From assembly GCA_003557545.1 (NCBI GenBank), contig PWOD01000188.1:1-20037 (forward strand): a stretch of DNA of 20,037 bases. The letters run 5' to 3'. The notes beneath the pieces are model-generated. The model saw only the letters and a list, made by a program, of their open reading frames with translations, was not told where the DNA came from and made no database searches. Made by a program: the position numbers and the translations under genes. The stretch is from a bacterium. GTDB taxonomy: Bacteria > T1Sed10-126. Position 1 is the stretch's first letter. Each line of letters begins with the position of its first letter. Of this stretch, positions 8,146 to 15,456 are shown one piece after another.

Positions 8146-8152
8146 AGGAGGT
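8146..8152 (+). promoter_or_regulatory. Full-consensus Shine-Dalgarno of the pilin gene
   Basis: AGGAGGT lies seven bases before ATG at 8160, the strongest ribosome site used by any gene in the window. This fits an abundant structural subunit. Confidence 0.85.
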
Positions 8153-8159
8153 CTTAAAG

Positions 8160-8582
8160 ATGGTATTGGCTAATTATAAAGGTGAAAAGGGTTTTACGTT
8201 GATTGAGCTTATGGTGGTAATAGCTATTATTGGTATTCTTGCTGCTGCTGTTGTGCCTCAGGTCTGGGACGTGGTCTGTGATGCTCAGGTGTCCCGGGCA
8301 AAATCGGACGCCGCGGTAATTGAAACTGCCTGGACCCAGTGTATGCTTGATAATGCCTGTGATGAAGAAGAACTGAATGATACATGGGAAGATTTTTTAC
8401 CCTCCAGGATTTATAATCCACGACCAAATGATCCGGAATGGCAGATTGTAATTAATGATGATCGTTTGATCGAAGTTGATGATGTGGGTTGTGAGTGGGA
8501 AGATGATGATGAAAATGTTGGCCGTGGACTGAGGTATAACACCAGCACGGGTGAGTTTGAGGCAATAGTCTCGCTTTCTTAA
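8160..8582 (+). CDS. Type IV prepilin (GspG/PilA-like), acidic, four cysteines
   Basis: A 140-residue class III-type prepilin. An 11-residue leader with two lysines ends in Gly11, followed by FTLIE with the conserved Glu at mature position 5, so prepilin peptidase should cleave between Gly11 and Phe12 and methylate Phe. The hydrophobic helix runs to VVPQV. The rest is strongly acidic (29 Asp/Glu against 9 Lys/Arg in the whole precursor by hand count), with a DDDE cluster near residues 115-118. Cysteines are at 40, 61, 67 and 111; C61 and C67 could form a small disulfide loop. The start of the mature chain resembles GspG major pseudopilins, but no GspG calcium-site motif is evident. It is the only pilin in the window and sits between PilC and PilM, so it may be the major or an accessory subunit. 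Confidence 0.9.
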   Translation: MVLANYKGEKGFTLIELMVVIAIIGILAAAVVPQVWDVVCDAQVSRAKSDAAVIETAWTQCMLDNACDEEELNDTWEDFLPSRIYNPRPNDPEWQIVINDDRLIEVDDVGCEWEDDDENVGRGLRYNTSTGEFEAIVSLS

Positions 8583-8821
8583 AAAGCAGTGGTCTACAGG
8601 TGGGGTTTGGGTAAAACTCTGTTGAAGGCTGTAAAATTTAGTAAAGCTTGACTTTCCTGGCCGCTTGTTGGAAAGTAATAGTAAGAGTCATCCCGGTATA
8701 TGTACTATTAAAGCATGGATAGACAGGTCCTGGGAGTAACAATCGGTCAGGCTTTCTTTACATTTCCTGGAGACCACGGTAGATGTCCTATTATACGAAC
8801 TAAAAGCTGGGAGATGGCACG
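8583..8821 (+). other. 239-base gap with a hairpin, no gene seen
   Basis: No open frame with a ribosome site is present. A perfect 7-bp inverted repeat, ACTTTCC/GGAAAGT (8651-8657, 8670-8676, 12-base loop), could form an RNA hairpin. It is not followed by a T tract, so it is not a standard terminator; it could slow decay or limit readthrough from the pilin. TTGACT (8648-8653) lacks a properly spaced -10. Near 8789, TATTAT lacks a -35. Confidence 0.45.
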
Positions 8822-11089
8822 ATGGGATTGTTTGGGTTTGGCAAGCAAACTAATTTTCTTTCCATAGATTTTGGTGCTTCAGCCCTGAAACTGGGTCGTG
8901 CCAGGGTCAAGGGGGGGAAGCGGCTGGATTTTTCCCTCGTTGATTCAATCTCTGTTCAGAATTTTTCTTCTGAAGATTATGTTGAACGTTCGATCGCAGC
9001 GTTAAAAAAATCTGTCGACAAAAATAAACTTTCCAAAAATCAACCTGTGATAATCGGCCTGCCCGCCAGTGATGTAATAATTCGCCGGCTTGAACTGCCA
9101 GCAATGCCCGAGGATCGATTGAAAAAGGTTATTGGTTATGAAGCCGAAAGTCATATTCCCTTTCCGGTCGATCAGGTGGTTATGGATCATCATCTGATTG
9201 CGCGTGATCAAGATGGAGTCGAGGTTTTGCTGGCAGCAGTCAAAGAGACAAATCTTGATAAATATCTCGAGATTGTTGAGGGAGCAGGATTGACCCCCTC
9301 AGTTGTCGATGTTACAGCTTTCGCTTATTTCAATCTGTTTCAGTTTATCCAGGATAATCAGGGAAAAAAGGCTGACCGGGGTGTGAAGGCACTGGTTGAT
9401 ATCGGTCATGGAAATACGGATATAATGGTTTTTGAAGGTAAAAATCTGCAGTTTGCCCGTTCGGCTTCTGTTGCTGGAAAAGCTCTTACCGGGGCTATAG
9501 CTGAAGAGTTTGAGGTTGAACCGGCTGAAGCGGCTGCTTTAAAACATCAGTATGGTCATATCCCTCTGGGAAAATCATCAGATGAAGGTACGGCAACCGG
9601 GACGAAGACCGGTGAGTCCTTATCCCGGTTGGCCGAACGGAGAAAACAGGATGAAAAACCACCTTCTCCCCCCCCACCACCGCCACCTCCAGAGGAAAGT
9701 TTGGAAAAACCGGCGGATGAGTCGGAGCATGAAAAAGAGGAGGAAGACAAGCCTCGCCCGCCGTCCGGGGATCAAAGTTTGACCCAACCGCAGGAAGAAG
9801 CAGAGAAATCAGAAGATGAAGAAACAGAAGAACTGTCGGAATCTATTGAGTCGACTGAAATCAGTCAGGATAGTCCTTCGGAGGTAGATACAGAGTCAGA
9901 TGAACCAGCTGATTCGGAGGTTGAAACTGGGCAAACATCTGATAAAGCAATAAGCCGGGATGAGATCGAACAAAAATTAGGGCTTGGGAAACCCCGAAAA
10001 CCCCGGGGGAAACAAAAAACCGTTGAGGAATCGAAAGAGGATGACGAATTTGAACTGGAGGGAGGGATTTTGGAAGAAGAGTTGGAGGAGGAAGATGGGG
10101 AAGGGTTGTTGGATGATGAGCTTGATGATGACGATTCGCTCAGTCTGGGGGCTGCGGAGCTGAATGATCAGGTTGAGACTAATGATGAAGCAGCCGAGAA
10201 AAGCAGGAGGGTTGGAGCGGCTGTTAATCCTCGAATGAATCGGCTTGTGGGAGAGTTAAGACATACCTTTGATTATTTTCAATCGGAGCTTGGTGGGGGA
10301 GAAATCACTGAGATAATTGTTTCAGGCGGGAGCAGTAAATTAAACAATCTTCCTGAGTTTATTTCTGATGGTCTCGGGATTCAAACAGTTTTATTCAAAC
10401 CGGGTGATAGTATAAGAGGTGTAAATACGGTTAAAATACCGGAGTTTGCAGTCTCGGCCGGGTTGCAGTTAAGAGCCCGCCCGGCCAGCTGTCTGCTTGG
10501 TTTTGATTTAACACCAGGGGAATTGATTGTAAAAAAGCGGCGTTCGCAGCAAAAGAAAAGACAGCGATTACTTGGTCTGCTTCTGATGTTGTTCGCTCTG
10601 TTATTGCTATTGACGGGTGCTTTATTCTACCAGCGCCGGGCTCGGGAGCTGGAAGTTACTGAGGAGATTTTAGAACGGTTGGATCCGGTTGTCGCCCAGG
10701 TGGAAGATCTGCAGGTGGCTGAGGAAGAAATTCGTCGCCGTCTACAGTTAATTCAAAATTTAGAAGACCAAAAATCAGATATTTTAGCTCTGCTGTGGGA
10801 AATCGAACAGTTTCCCCGACCGGATTATGGTCCGGAGCTCCGGGAAAGGACCTGGTTTGAATCGTTTGATTACACTAAGGATGAGCCTGAGGGGACCTTT
10901 ACTATTCAGGGAGTGACCGGTAACTATGAGGATGCTTCGAGGGTTTTTCGCTGGATGGAAAATCGTGACCATATCATCTCCCAGATAAGCGAAAACATGA
11001 GTACCCAGGAGTTTGTTATTGAGGGTGAGGAATGGGATATGATCTCTTTTAGTGCCAGATATAGTATTGCCTTTGGGGCGGAGCGATAA
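8822..11089 (+). CDS. pilM: PilM-PilN fusion with a long acidic insertion
   Basis: A 755-residue protein. Residues 1-245 are the first part of the actin-like ATPase PilM (phosphate-1 motif SIDFGASALKL; second phosphate motif VDIGHGNTDIMVF). Residues 246-467 are low complexity: polyproline at 280-290, then long Asp/Glu/Ser-rich stretches. Residues 468-551 resume PilM (LRHTFDYF, IIVSGGSSKL, PEFAVSAGLQL). At 561-567, FDLTPGE resembles the INLLPxE peptide by which PilN docks on PilM. A basic segment and one membrane helix (583-604) follow, then a coiled coil and a PilN-type periplasmic domain (FTIQGVTGNYEDASRVFRWM). PilM and PilN are normally separate. The fusion would place PilM in the cytoplasm and PilN in the periplasm. 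ATG start with GGGAG (8809-8813) eight bases upstream; a TAA in frame lies at 8801. Confidence 0.9.
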   Translation: MGLFGFGKQTNFLSIDFGASALKLGRARVKGGKRLDFSLVDSISVQNFSSEDYVERSIAALKKSVDKNKLSKNQPVIIGLPASDVIIRRLELPAMPEDRLKKVIGYEAESHIPFPVDQVVMDHHLIARDQDGVEVLLAAVKETNLDKYLEIVEGAGLTPSVVDVTAFAYFNLFQFIQDNQGKKADRGVKALVDIGHGNTDIMVFEGKNLQFARSASVAGKALTGAIAEEFEVEPAEAAALKHQYGHIPLGKSSDEGTATGTKTGESLSRLAERRKQDEKPPSPPPPPPPPEESLEKPADESEHEKEEEDKPRPPSGDQSLTQPQEEAEKSEDEETEELSESIESTEISQDSPSEVDTESDEPADSEVETGQTSDKAISRDEIEQKLGLGKPRKPRGKQKTVEESKEDDEFELEGGILEEELEEEDGEGLLDDELDDDDSLSLGAAELNDQVETNDEAAEKSRRVGAAVNPRMNRLVGELRHTFDYFQSELGGGEITEIIVSGGSSKLNNLPEFISDGLGIQTVLFKPGDSIRGVNTVKIPEFAVSAGLQLRARPASCLLGFDLTPGELIVKKRRSQQKKRQRLLGLLLMLFALLLLLTGALFYQRRARELEVTEEILERLDPVVAQVEDLQVAEEEIRRRLQLIQNLEDQKSDILALLWEIEQFPRPDYGPELRERTWFESFDYTKDEPEGTFTIQGVTGNYEDASRVFRWMENRDHIISQISENMSTQEFVIEGEEWDMISFSARYSIAFGAER

Positions 11090-11091
11090 AG

Positions 11092-11637
11092 ATGGAAAAA
11101 CGGGAAAAAATACTGGTTGGGATACTTTTAATAATAGCCCTGGGGGCTGGATATTTTTATCTGGACCTTCCATTCTGGGAAAACTACCTGGTCTGGGGAC
11201 AGGAGATCGAAGAAAATCTTCAGCAGATAAGGGTTGCCCAACGTCGAGCAGCAGAACTTGATAGATTGATTGAGGATTACCGGCAGATTCAGCGGGAACT
11301 GCGGGAAGCGCAGCGAAAACTGCCGGAAGAGGGTGAGTTTTTTGAGTTGCTTGCCAGTCTTGAACAGGAGGCAGAGCGGGCTGGCATACCATCACGTAAT
11401 ATCCGATCTTTTGAACGTGGGGCTGAAAGAACCCGGGATCAGGTTCGAGAAATGAGCATTCAAGCCCAGTTTGCTGAAATTACTATTGGCCAGTTAGCTC
11501 GTCTTCTCTGGAGTTATGATGATCTGGAACGATTGATCGACATTGAACGTCTTCGGGTCCGCCCGGTGCGGGGTAAGGATAGTTTTAATGTTGATCTGGA
11601 ATTGATGGTCTATATGCTGCGGGAGGGGGAGAGTTAG
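11092..11637 (+). CDS. pilO: Type IV pilus alignment protein PilO
   Basis: A 181-residue bitopic inner-membrane protein, near the small end of the PilO/GspM range. One membrane helix is at residues 7-24 after a short basic N-terminus (MEKREK). A heptad-rich coiled coil follows (about 35-85: QRRAAELDRLIEDY, QRELREAQRKL). A C-terminal ferredoxin-like domain then begins at EEGEFFELLASLEQEAERAGI, with IQAQFAEITIGQLARLLWSYDDL typical of PilO. It would dimerise with the PilN part of the preceding protein and link to the PilP-like next protein. Its ATG is two bases after the pilM-pilN stop and its stop is two bases before the next start, so translation is probably coupled. Confidence 0.9.
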   Translation: MEKREKILVGILLIIALGAGYFYLDLPFWENYLVWGQEIEENLQQIRVAQRRAAELDRLIEDYRQIQRELREAQRKLPEEGEFFELLASLEQEAERAGIPSRNIRSFERGAERTRDQVREMSIQAQFAEITIGQLARLLWSYDDLERLIDIERLRVRPVRGKDSFNVDLELMVYMLREGES

Positions 11638-11639
11638 TT

Positions 11640-12287
11640 TTGGAGGTAAGTGAACTGTGGGAGCGGTTAACCGGTAAAATCGATTTTGTAACTGCTGGAC
11701 TGGTAGCTCTACTGATTCTTAATCTGTCATTGGGTTTATTCTTTTTGTATAGTTATTTAACCCCGGTTGATTTTCATGAACAGCATGGAATTTCAGCAGT
11801 AGATGATTATCTGGAGCTGCAGGATGAAGTCGGTGAACTGCCTGAGATCGATGAAGTTGATGATAGACCGTTGGAGGAGCCCGAGGAGTTTCCAGAAAGG
11901 TATGCGGAGTTGGAAGAAACCGAGTTATTCATCTCTCTTCCCCGCCGACTGGAACTGGGGATCGGCGTTCCTCCCGAGGAACCGGTTGTTGATACTCCGG
12001 TGGAAGAGCCTGAGGTCGATGAAAAACCCCGGATAGAGGGGTACAGGGTGCTGGGAAGAATTATTAGTGAAGAAACTGAAAATCTTGGGATTATTGAGGA
12101 AATTGAGACGGAAGAAACTTATATTGCCCGTCCGGGTTCAAGGTTGGGTCGCACTGAAATAACGGTTGAAGCGGTAACTGATACTGCTGTCTGGGTAACC
12201 AAACCTGATCACCGGAAGACCGATTTACGGTTGCAGATGGATAGAATTTCAGAAGATATACGCGATGTGATTGATTTTCACAGGTAA
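11640..12287 (+). CDS. PilP/GspC-like periplasmic linker protein, one membrane helix
   Basis: A 215-residue protein. TTG start, two bases after the pilO stop, with a purine-rich GGGAGGGGGAGAG (11621-11633) upstream. It has a short cytoplasmic segment, a single membrane helix (16-38), a long acidic proline-rich linker (about 60-132; many EEP/EE and DD pairs), and a compact beta-rich C-terminal domain (about 135-195, from YRVLGRIISEE through TYIARPGSRLG and EVTVEAV-like strands to AVWVTK). That layout matches GspC and the PilP homology-region domain: a self-repeating IIEE..ETYxxRxGxxLG pattern. In those families the domain contacts the N0 domain of the secretin. PilP is normally a lipoprotein, whereas this protein is membrane-anchored like GspC. 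Position between pilO and the secretin supports a PilP role; homology is inferred from pattern and order. Confidence 0.7.
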   Translation: MEVSELWERLTGKIDFVTAGLVALLILNLSLGLFFLYSYLTPVDFHEQHGISAVDDYLELQDEVGELPEIDEVDDRPLEEPEEFPERYAELEETELFISLPRRLELGIGVPPEEPVVDTPVEEPEVDEKPRIEGYRVLGRIISEETENLGIIEEIETEETYIARPGSRLGRTEITVEAVTDTAVWVTKPDHRKTDLRLQMDRISEDIRDVIDFHR

Positions 12288-12315
12288 TATTATTTATCTG
12301 TCGGATTGATTTTAT

Positions 12316-12360
12316 AAGGGAATAGAGGTCTACGTTACTTGCATTTTTTGCTATTCTCTT
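12316..12360 (+). other. Long-loop hairpin in the gap before the Ig-repeat gene
   Basis: AAGGGAATAG (12316-12325) pairs with CTATTCTCTT (12351-12360) over 10 bp including one G-U pair. The 25-base loop contains a T6 run. It is not a canonical terminator because the T run is in the loop. The gap (12288-12425) also holds a weak TTGCAT-N17-TTTAAT promoter-like pair (12339-12367). Confidence 0.35.
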
Positions 12361-12410
12361 GTTTAATAGACAAAGTTTAAGGTGATATGCTTATTCTTAC
12401 AGACATACCA

Positions 12411-12415
12411 GGGAG
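12411..12415 (+). promoter_or_regulatory. Shine-Dalgarno GGGAG for the GTG start at 12426
   Basis: GGGAG lies ten bases before GTG. The nearer ATG at 12416 reads only five codons before a stop, and an in-frame TGA at 12417 blocks any earlier start, so GTG at 12426 is the first possible start. Confidence 0.75.
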
Positions 12416-12425
12416 ATGAAGCTTA

Positions 12426-15400
12426 GTGAATAGCAGGATTTTAAACTTCTTACCGCTTTTTCTCGTGGGAATTGCCCTGATCTTTCCGGGGGTAGCTGAG
12501 CCCCGGGGGGTAGTGGTAGAACCCGGAGAACCGGAAGAAATAATTGTAGATGTTCCGCCCTCAGCCCAGGCTGGAGTTGAGTTTTCTTTACGATTAACGG
12601 TGCTTGATTCAGAGGGAAATGTTGTAGAAAATTACGATAACATGGATCGTACTGTTGAGCTGTCTACTGATAGAAGCGGAAGGCTTTCCAAAACAGTGGT
12701 TGAGTCGACGGAGTTTAATAGAGGTAGAGCTACATTACTGATCAGTTATGATCTGGCGGAAGAGATTACCTTGAGGGCTCGGGAGTCTGAAAATGTGGCC
12801 CGGGGTCGTTCAGAAAATATCAACGTGCGTCCAGGTCCCCCCGAGGAGTTTATTGTTACAGTACCTGAATCGGTTCGTGCCGGTGAGGAGTTTCTGGCTG
12901 AAATTCGTGTAAAAGATGGTCAGGGTAACCGGGTGTTAAGATATCGGGAGATGACCAACGGAGTAATTTTGAACAGTACCGGACAGGCACGTCCATCTCC
13001 AGAATTTATTCCGGCCCATCGGTTTCATGAAGGCCGGGCAAGATTTAATTTAACCTATCAAATTGCTGAGGAGATAGAACTACAGGTTGAAGATGAAGTA
13101 AGGCAGATAACGGGCCAGTCCGGATTGCTGTCAGTGAAACCTGCTGCGCTTTCCAGATTTGTCATATCGATCCCGGAGATTGTTCGGGTTGGTCAGCCCT
13201 TTAGAATGGCGATTGAGGCTCGTGATAGGTTTGGCAACATAGTTAGAAATTATGACCAGATTGGTGGAGGGGTAGAGCTGCGAACAACCGGCGAGGGAGA
13301 GCCACAACCTGGATTTATTGATGCAGATAAATTTGAAGACGGAGTTATTTTTACCAGGCTTACCTATGACCGTGCCGAAAGTTTTAATTTAATTGTTAAG
13401 GATAGGGTGGCCCCGGTGGAGGGGCAGAGTGGTCGGATGAGGGCCCGCGCAGGTGAACTTGCAGAGATCGAGTTGGAAACTCCCGGCGAAGCTCAGGCGG
13501 GTGAAGAGTTCAGGGTTGAACTGACAGCCTTTGATAAGCATGGTAATCGGATTGTTGATTTTGCACGCTCAGGCGATACTCTCCTGTTATATAATCAATA
13601 TGATGAGCAGCAACGACGGATGGTTCCGCGGGAGATATTTGAACGTGGCAGGGCTGAACTATTATTTAGTGATACTGTTGCTCGGACCACCCGGCTGGTG
13701 GTTGAAACTCATGATCAACGGTTGCAAACTGTCGGTGAACAGATTCGTATTACCCCTGGTTCGCCGGCAAAACTGGCGGTTGAAACGCCGGGGATGGTTG
13801 AGGCTGGGACACAGTTTTCCGTCCGTGTTGGACTGTACGACCAGTATGGAAATAAGATTAAAGAGCCGGCCCATTTAACCGGTGAACTCACAGCCGGATT
13901 AATTGAAGTGGAAGATCCGGAGGATAAGATTGTCTCCCCTCGAAAATTTATTGATGGTTATCATCAAATGCAGTTTCGAACTGAGCGGGCTGATACCGTT
14001 CAATTATTGGTTGAATACAGTGAATATAATATTACCTCTAAAAGTGACCAGATTCGGGTTCGCCCGGCTGATTTTTACCGGGTTGCAGTTAGAACACCGG
14101 GTCAGGGTCAGGCCGGTGAAAAGATCCGTATGACCCTGCAGATGCTCGATCGTTTTGGTAATCTACTTGATGAGGTTCCTGAGGGGTTAGAAAGGTTTGA
14201 AATAGCCTCCACCGGTAGCGGTCAGTTTGTTCCTCGAATATTATCGCGCGAAAATATTGTGGCACCATCCTTTGTTGTGGAGTTGGATTATTTTGTTGCT
14301 GAAGTTGTCACCCTGAATATTTTAAATGAGCGTGGTCGTCAGTTGGGCAGTTCAGCTCCGATTAGTATTAGACCTGGGCGGCTGGCCCGTCTGAATTTGA
14401 GTGCTCCACCTGAAGTTGAAGCCGGCCGGTCATTTCCTGTACGTATCAGGAGTGAGGATCTCTATGGCAATATTATTGAAGATATTAGCCGTCATACCGG
14501 TGAGATTAGGCTTCTTGCCCGGCAGACCGGAGATGAGCTGGGTACTGTTTCTTTTGATAATTTTATCGATGGCCGGGTAGAAAGCTCGATCAGTCATGAA
14601 ACTGCTGGACGGTTGGAGTTGCTGGCAGCCCATGAAAATGTTCAAACTGCTTCATCCAAGATTGAAGTAATCCCCGGTGACCCCCGTGAATTTGTTGTGG
14701 CGGCGCCGGAAAGAGTTAATGCCGGAGTACCTTTCCAGGGAGAAATAACAGCCTACGATCGTTATGGCAACAGGGTGGCAGATTTGCCGGCTGATTTTGC
14801 GGGGGTGCAAATTAGAACCTCTAATGCCGAGGAAATAAGTCCCGGCGGAGTGATGAAAAATCTATTTGATAACGGCCGGGCTGAAGTTTTCTTTGTTTAT
14901 CCTCGAACAGGCCGGCTGGAAATAACTGCCGAACCGCTGGCCCATCGACTAACCGAACCGTCAGTCTCCCGCCCTTATGTTCAACGGCAGCCTGATACCG
15001 CTCGGATAATGTTTGTTTTTTCTGGTAATGTAAATGCTAGAATTCAGGCAATCGAGACCGGTCGTCGGGTCGATGTTGCCTTTCAACCCGCGGTTCTTAA
15101 CCGGGAAACACGATTTTACAGTTTTGACAACTGGTTTATCAAAAGAATTGCCCAGCAACAGGTAGAAAACCCTCCTTCTCCGTTGACAATGTTACAGGTT
15201 TTTCCCCGAGAAGAGGTCGATGTCAGCAAGACCGTAGAAAAGAATCTACTGGTCCTGGAATTTGGCCGCCGGCATCTTGACATACCAACGCTGGAAAGGA
15301 TTCATGATCTAATCGAGGGCCAGCAGTTTGAAGAGGCTCAAATAAAATTACACCGTTATTTAGAACAGAATCCCGATGATCCCTACGCTATCAGGTTGCG

Positions 15401-15440
15401 CCACAGGATAGAACGGATACAAGAGATCCTTAGTTTGTAA
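12426..15440 (+). CDS. Exported eight-repeat Ig-like protein with AMIN-like and TPR-like C-terminus
   Basis: A 1004-residue protein I cannot name. A signal peptide (about 1-24, ending GVA) directs export. Eight Ig-like repeats of about 103 residues begin at 37, 140, 243, 346, 448, 551, 654 and 754. Each has a beta strand ending in VP/TP/AP, then a (V/A)(R/G/E/N)xG..F, then a D..GN motif (GN conserved in all eight), and most end in a V.PG/V.PA linker. Residues about 859-947 resemble an AMIN domain (ARIMFVF, RRVDVAF, ending NLLVLEFG), which in secretin-associated proteins binds peptidoglycan. Residues 956-1000 form one TPR-like helical pair. It lies between the PilP-like gene and the secretin, 16 bases before the latter, so it is probably a periplasmic or outer-membrane accessory of the secretin. 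A purely extracellular adhesin is possible. GTG start. Confidence 0.85.
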   Translation: MNSRILNFLPLFLVGIALIFPGVAEPRGVVVEPGEPEEIIVDVPPSAQAGVEFSLRLTVLDSEGNVVENYDNMDRTVELSTDRSGRLSKTVVESTEFNRGRATLLISYDLAEEITLRARESENVARGRSENINVRPGPPEEFIVTVPESVRAGEEFLAEIRVKDGQGNRVLRYREMTNGVILNSTGQARPSPEFIPAHRFHEGRARFNLTYQIAEEIELQVEDEVRQITGQSGLLSVKPAALSRFVISIPEIVRVGQPFRMAIEARDRFGNIVRNYDQIGGGVELRTTGEGEPQPGFIDADKFEDGVIFTRLTYDRAESFNLIVKDRVAPVEGQSGRMRARAGELAEIELETPGEAQAGEEFRVELTAFDKHGNRIVDFARSGDTLLLYNQYDEQQRRMVPREIFERGRAELLFSDTVARTTRLVVETHDQRLQTVGEQIRITPGSPAKLAVETPGMVEAGTQFSVRVGLYDQYGNKIKEPAHLTGELTAGLIEVEDPEDKIVSPRKFIDGYHQMQFRTERADTVQLLVEYSEYNITSKSDQIRVRPADFYRVAVRTPGQGQAGEKIRMTLQMLDRFGNLLDEVPEGLERFEIASTGSGQFVPRILSRENIVAPSFVVELDYFVAEVVTLNILNERGRQLGSSAPISIRPGRLARLNLSAPPEVEAGRSFPVRIRSEDLYGNIIEDISRHTGEIRLLARQTGDELGTVSFDNFIDGRVESSISHETAGRLELLAAHENVQTASSKIEVIPGDPREFVVAAPERVNAGVPFQGEITAYDRYGNRVADLPADFAGVQIRTSNAEEISPGGVMKNLFDNGRAEVFFVYPRTGRLEITAEPLAHRLTEPSVSRPYVQRQPDTARIMFVFSGNVNARIQAIETGRRVDVAFQPAVLNRETRFYSFDNWFIKRIAQQQVENPPSPLTMLQVFPREEVDVSKTVEKNLLVLEFGRRHLDIPTLERIHDLIEGQQFEEAQIKLHRYLEQNPDDPYAIRLRHRIERIQEILSL
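12534..14995 (+). repeat. Eight tandem Ig-like repeats, about 309-base period
   Basis: Repeat starts are at 12534, 12843, 13152, 13461, 13767, 14076, 14385 and 14685. The spacings are 309, 309, 309, 306, 309, 309 and 300 bases. Conservation is at protein level (GN, AG..F, terminal V.PG); DNA identity between units is low, so the array is old and diversified rather than recently duplicated. Confidence 0.85.
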
Positions 15441-15456
15441 TTAGGAGAGTTAATAG

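Noticed and set aside
8651-8676. Inverted repeat after the pilin gene as a terminator
   Set aside because: The stem is only 7 bp with a 12-base loop and no T tract follows; readthrough into pilM is likely.
8583-8821. c-di-GMP riboswitch upstream of pilM
   Set aside because: None of the conserved core strings of GEMM-type riboswitches could be found in this gap.
8815-8835. Sigma-54-like TGGCACG element at the pilM start
   Set aside because: The -24 half is perfect, but the -12 position reads GATT rather than TTGC, and the element lies over the start codon, so it could not drive this gene.
12534-14995. Recent tandem DNA duplication or CRISPR-like array in the 309-base periodic region
   Set aside because: The periodicity is in protein fold positions; the DNA units are too divergent and too long for a repeat-spacer array.
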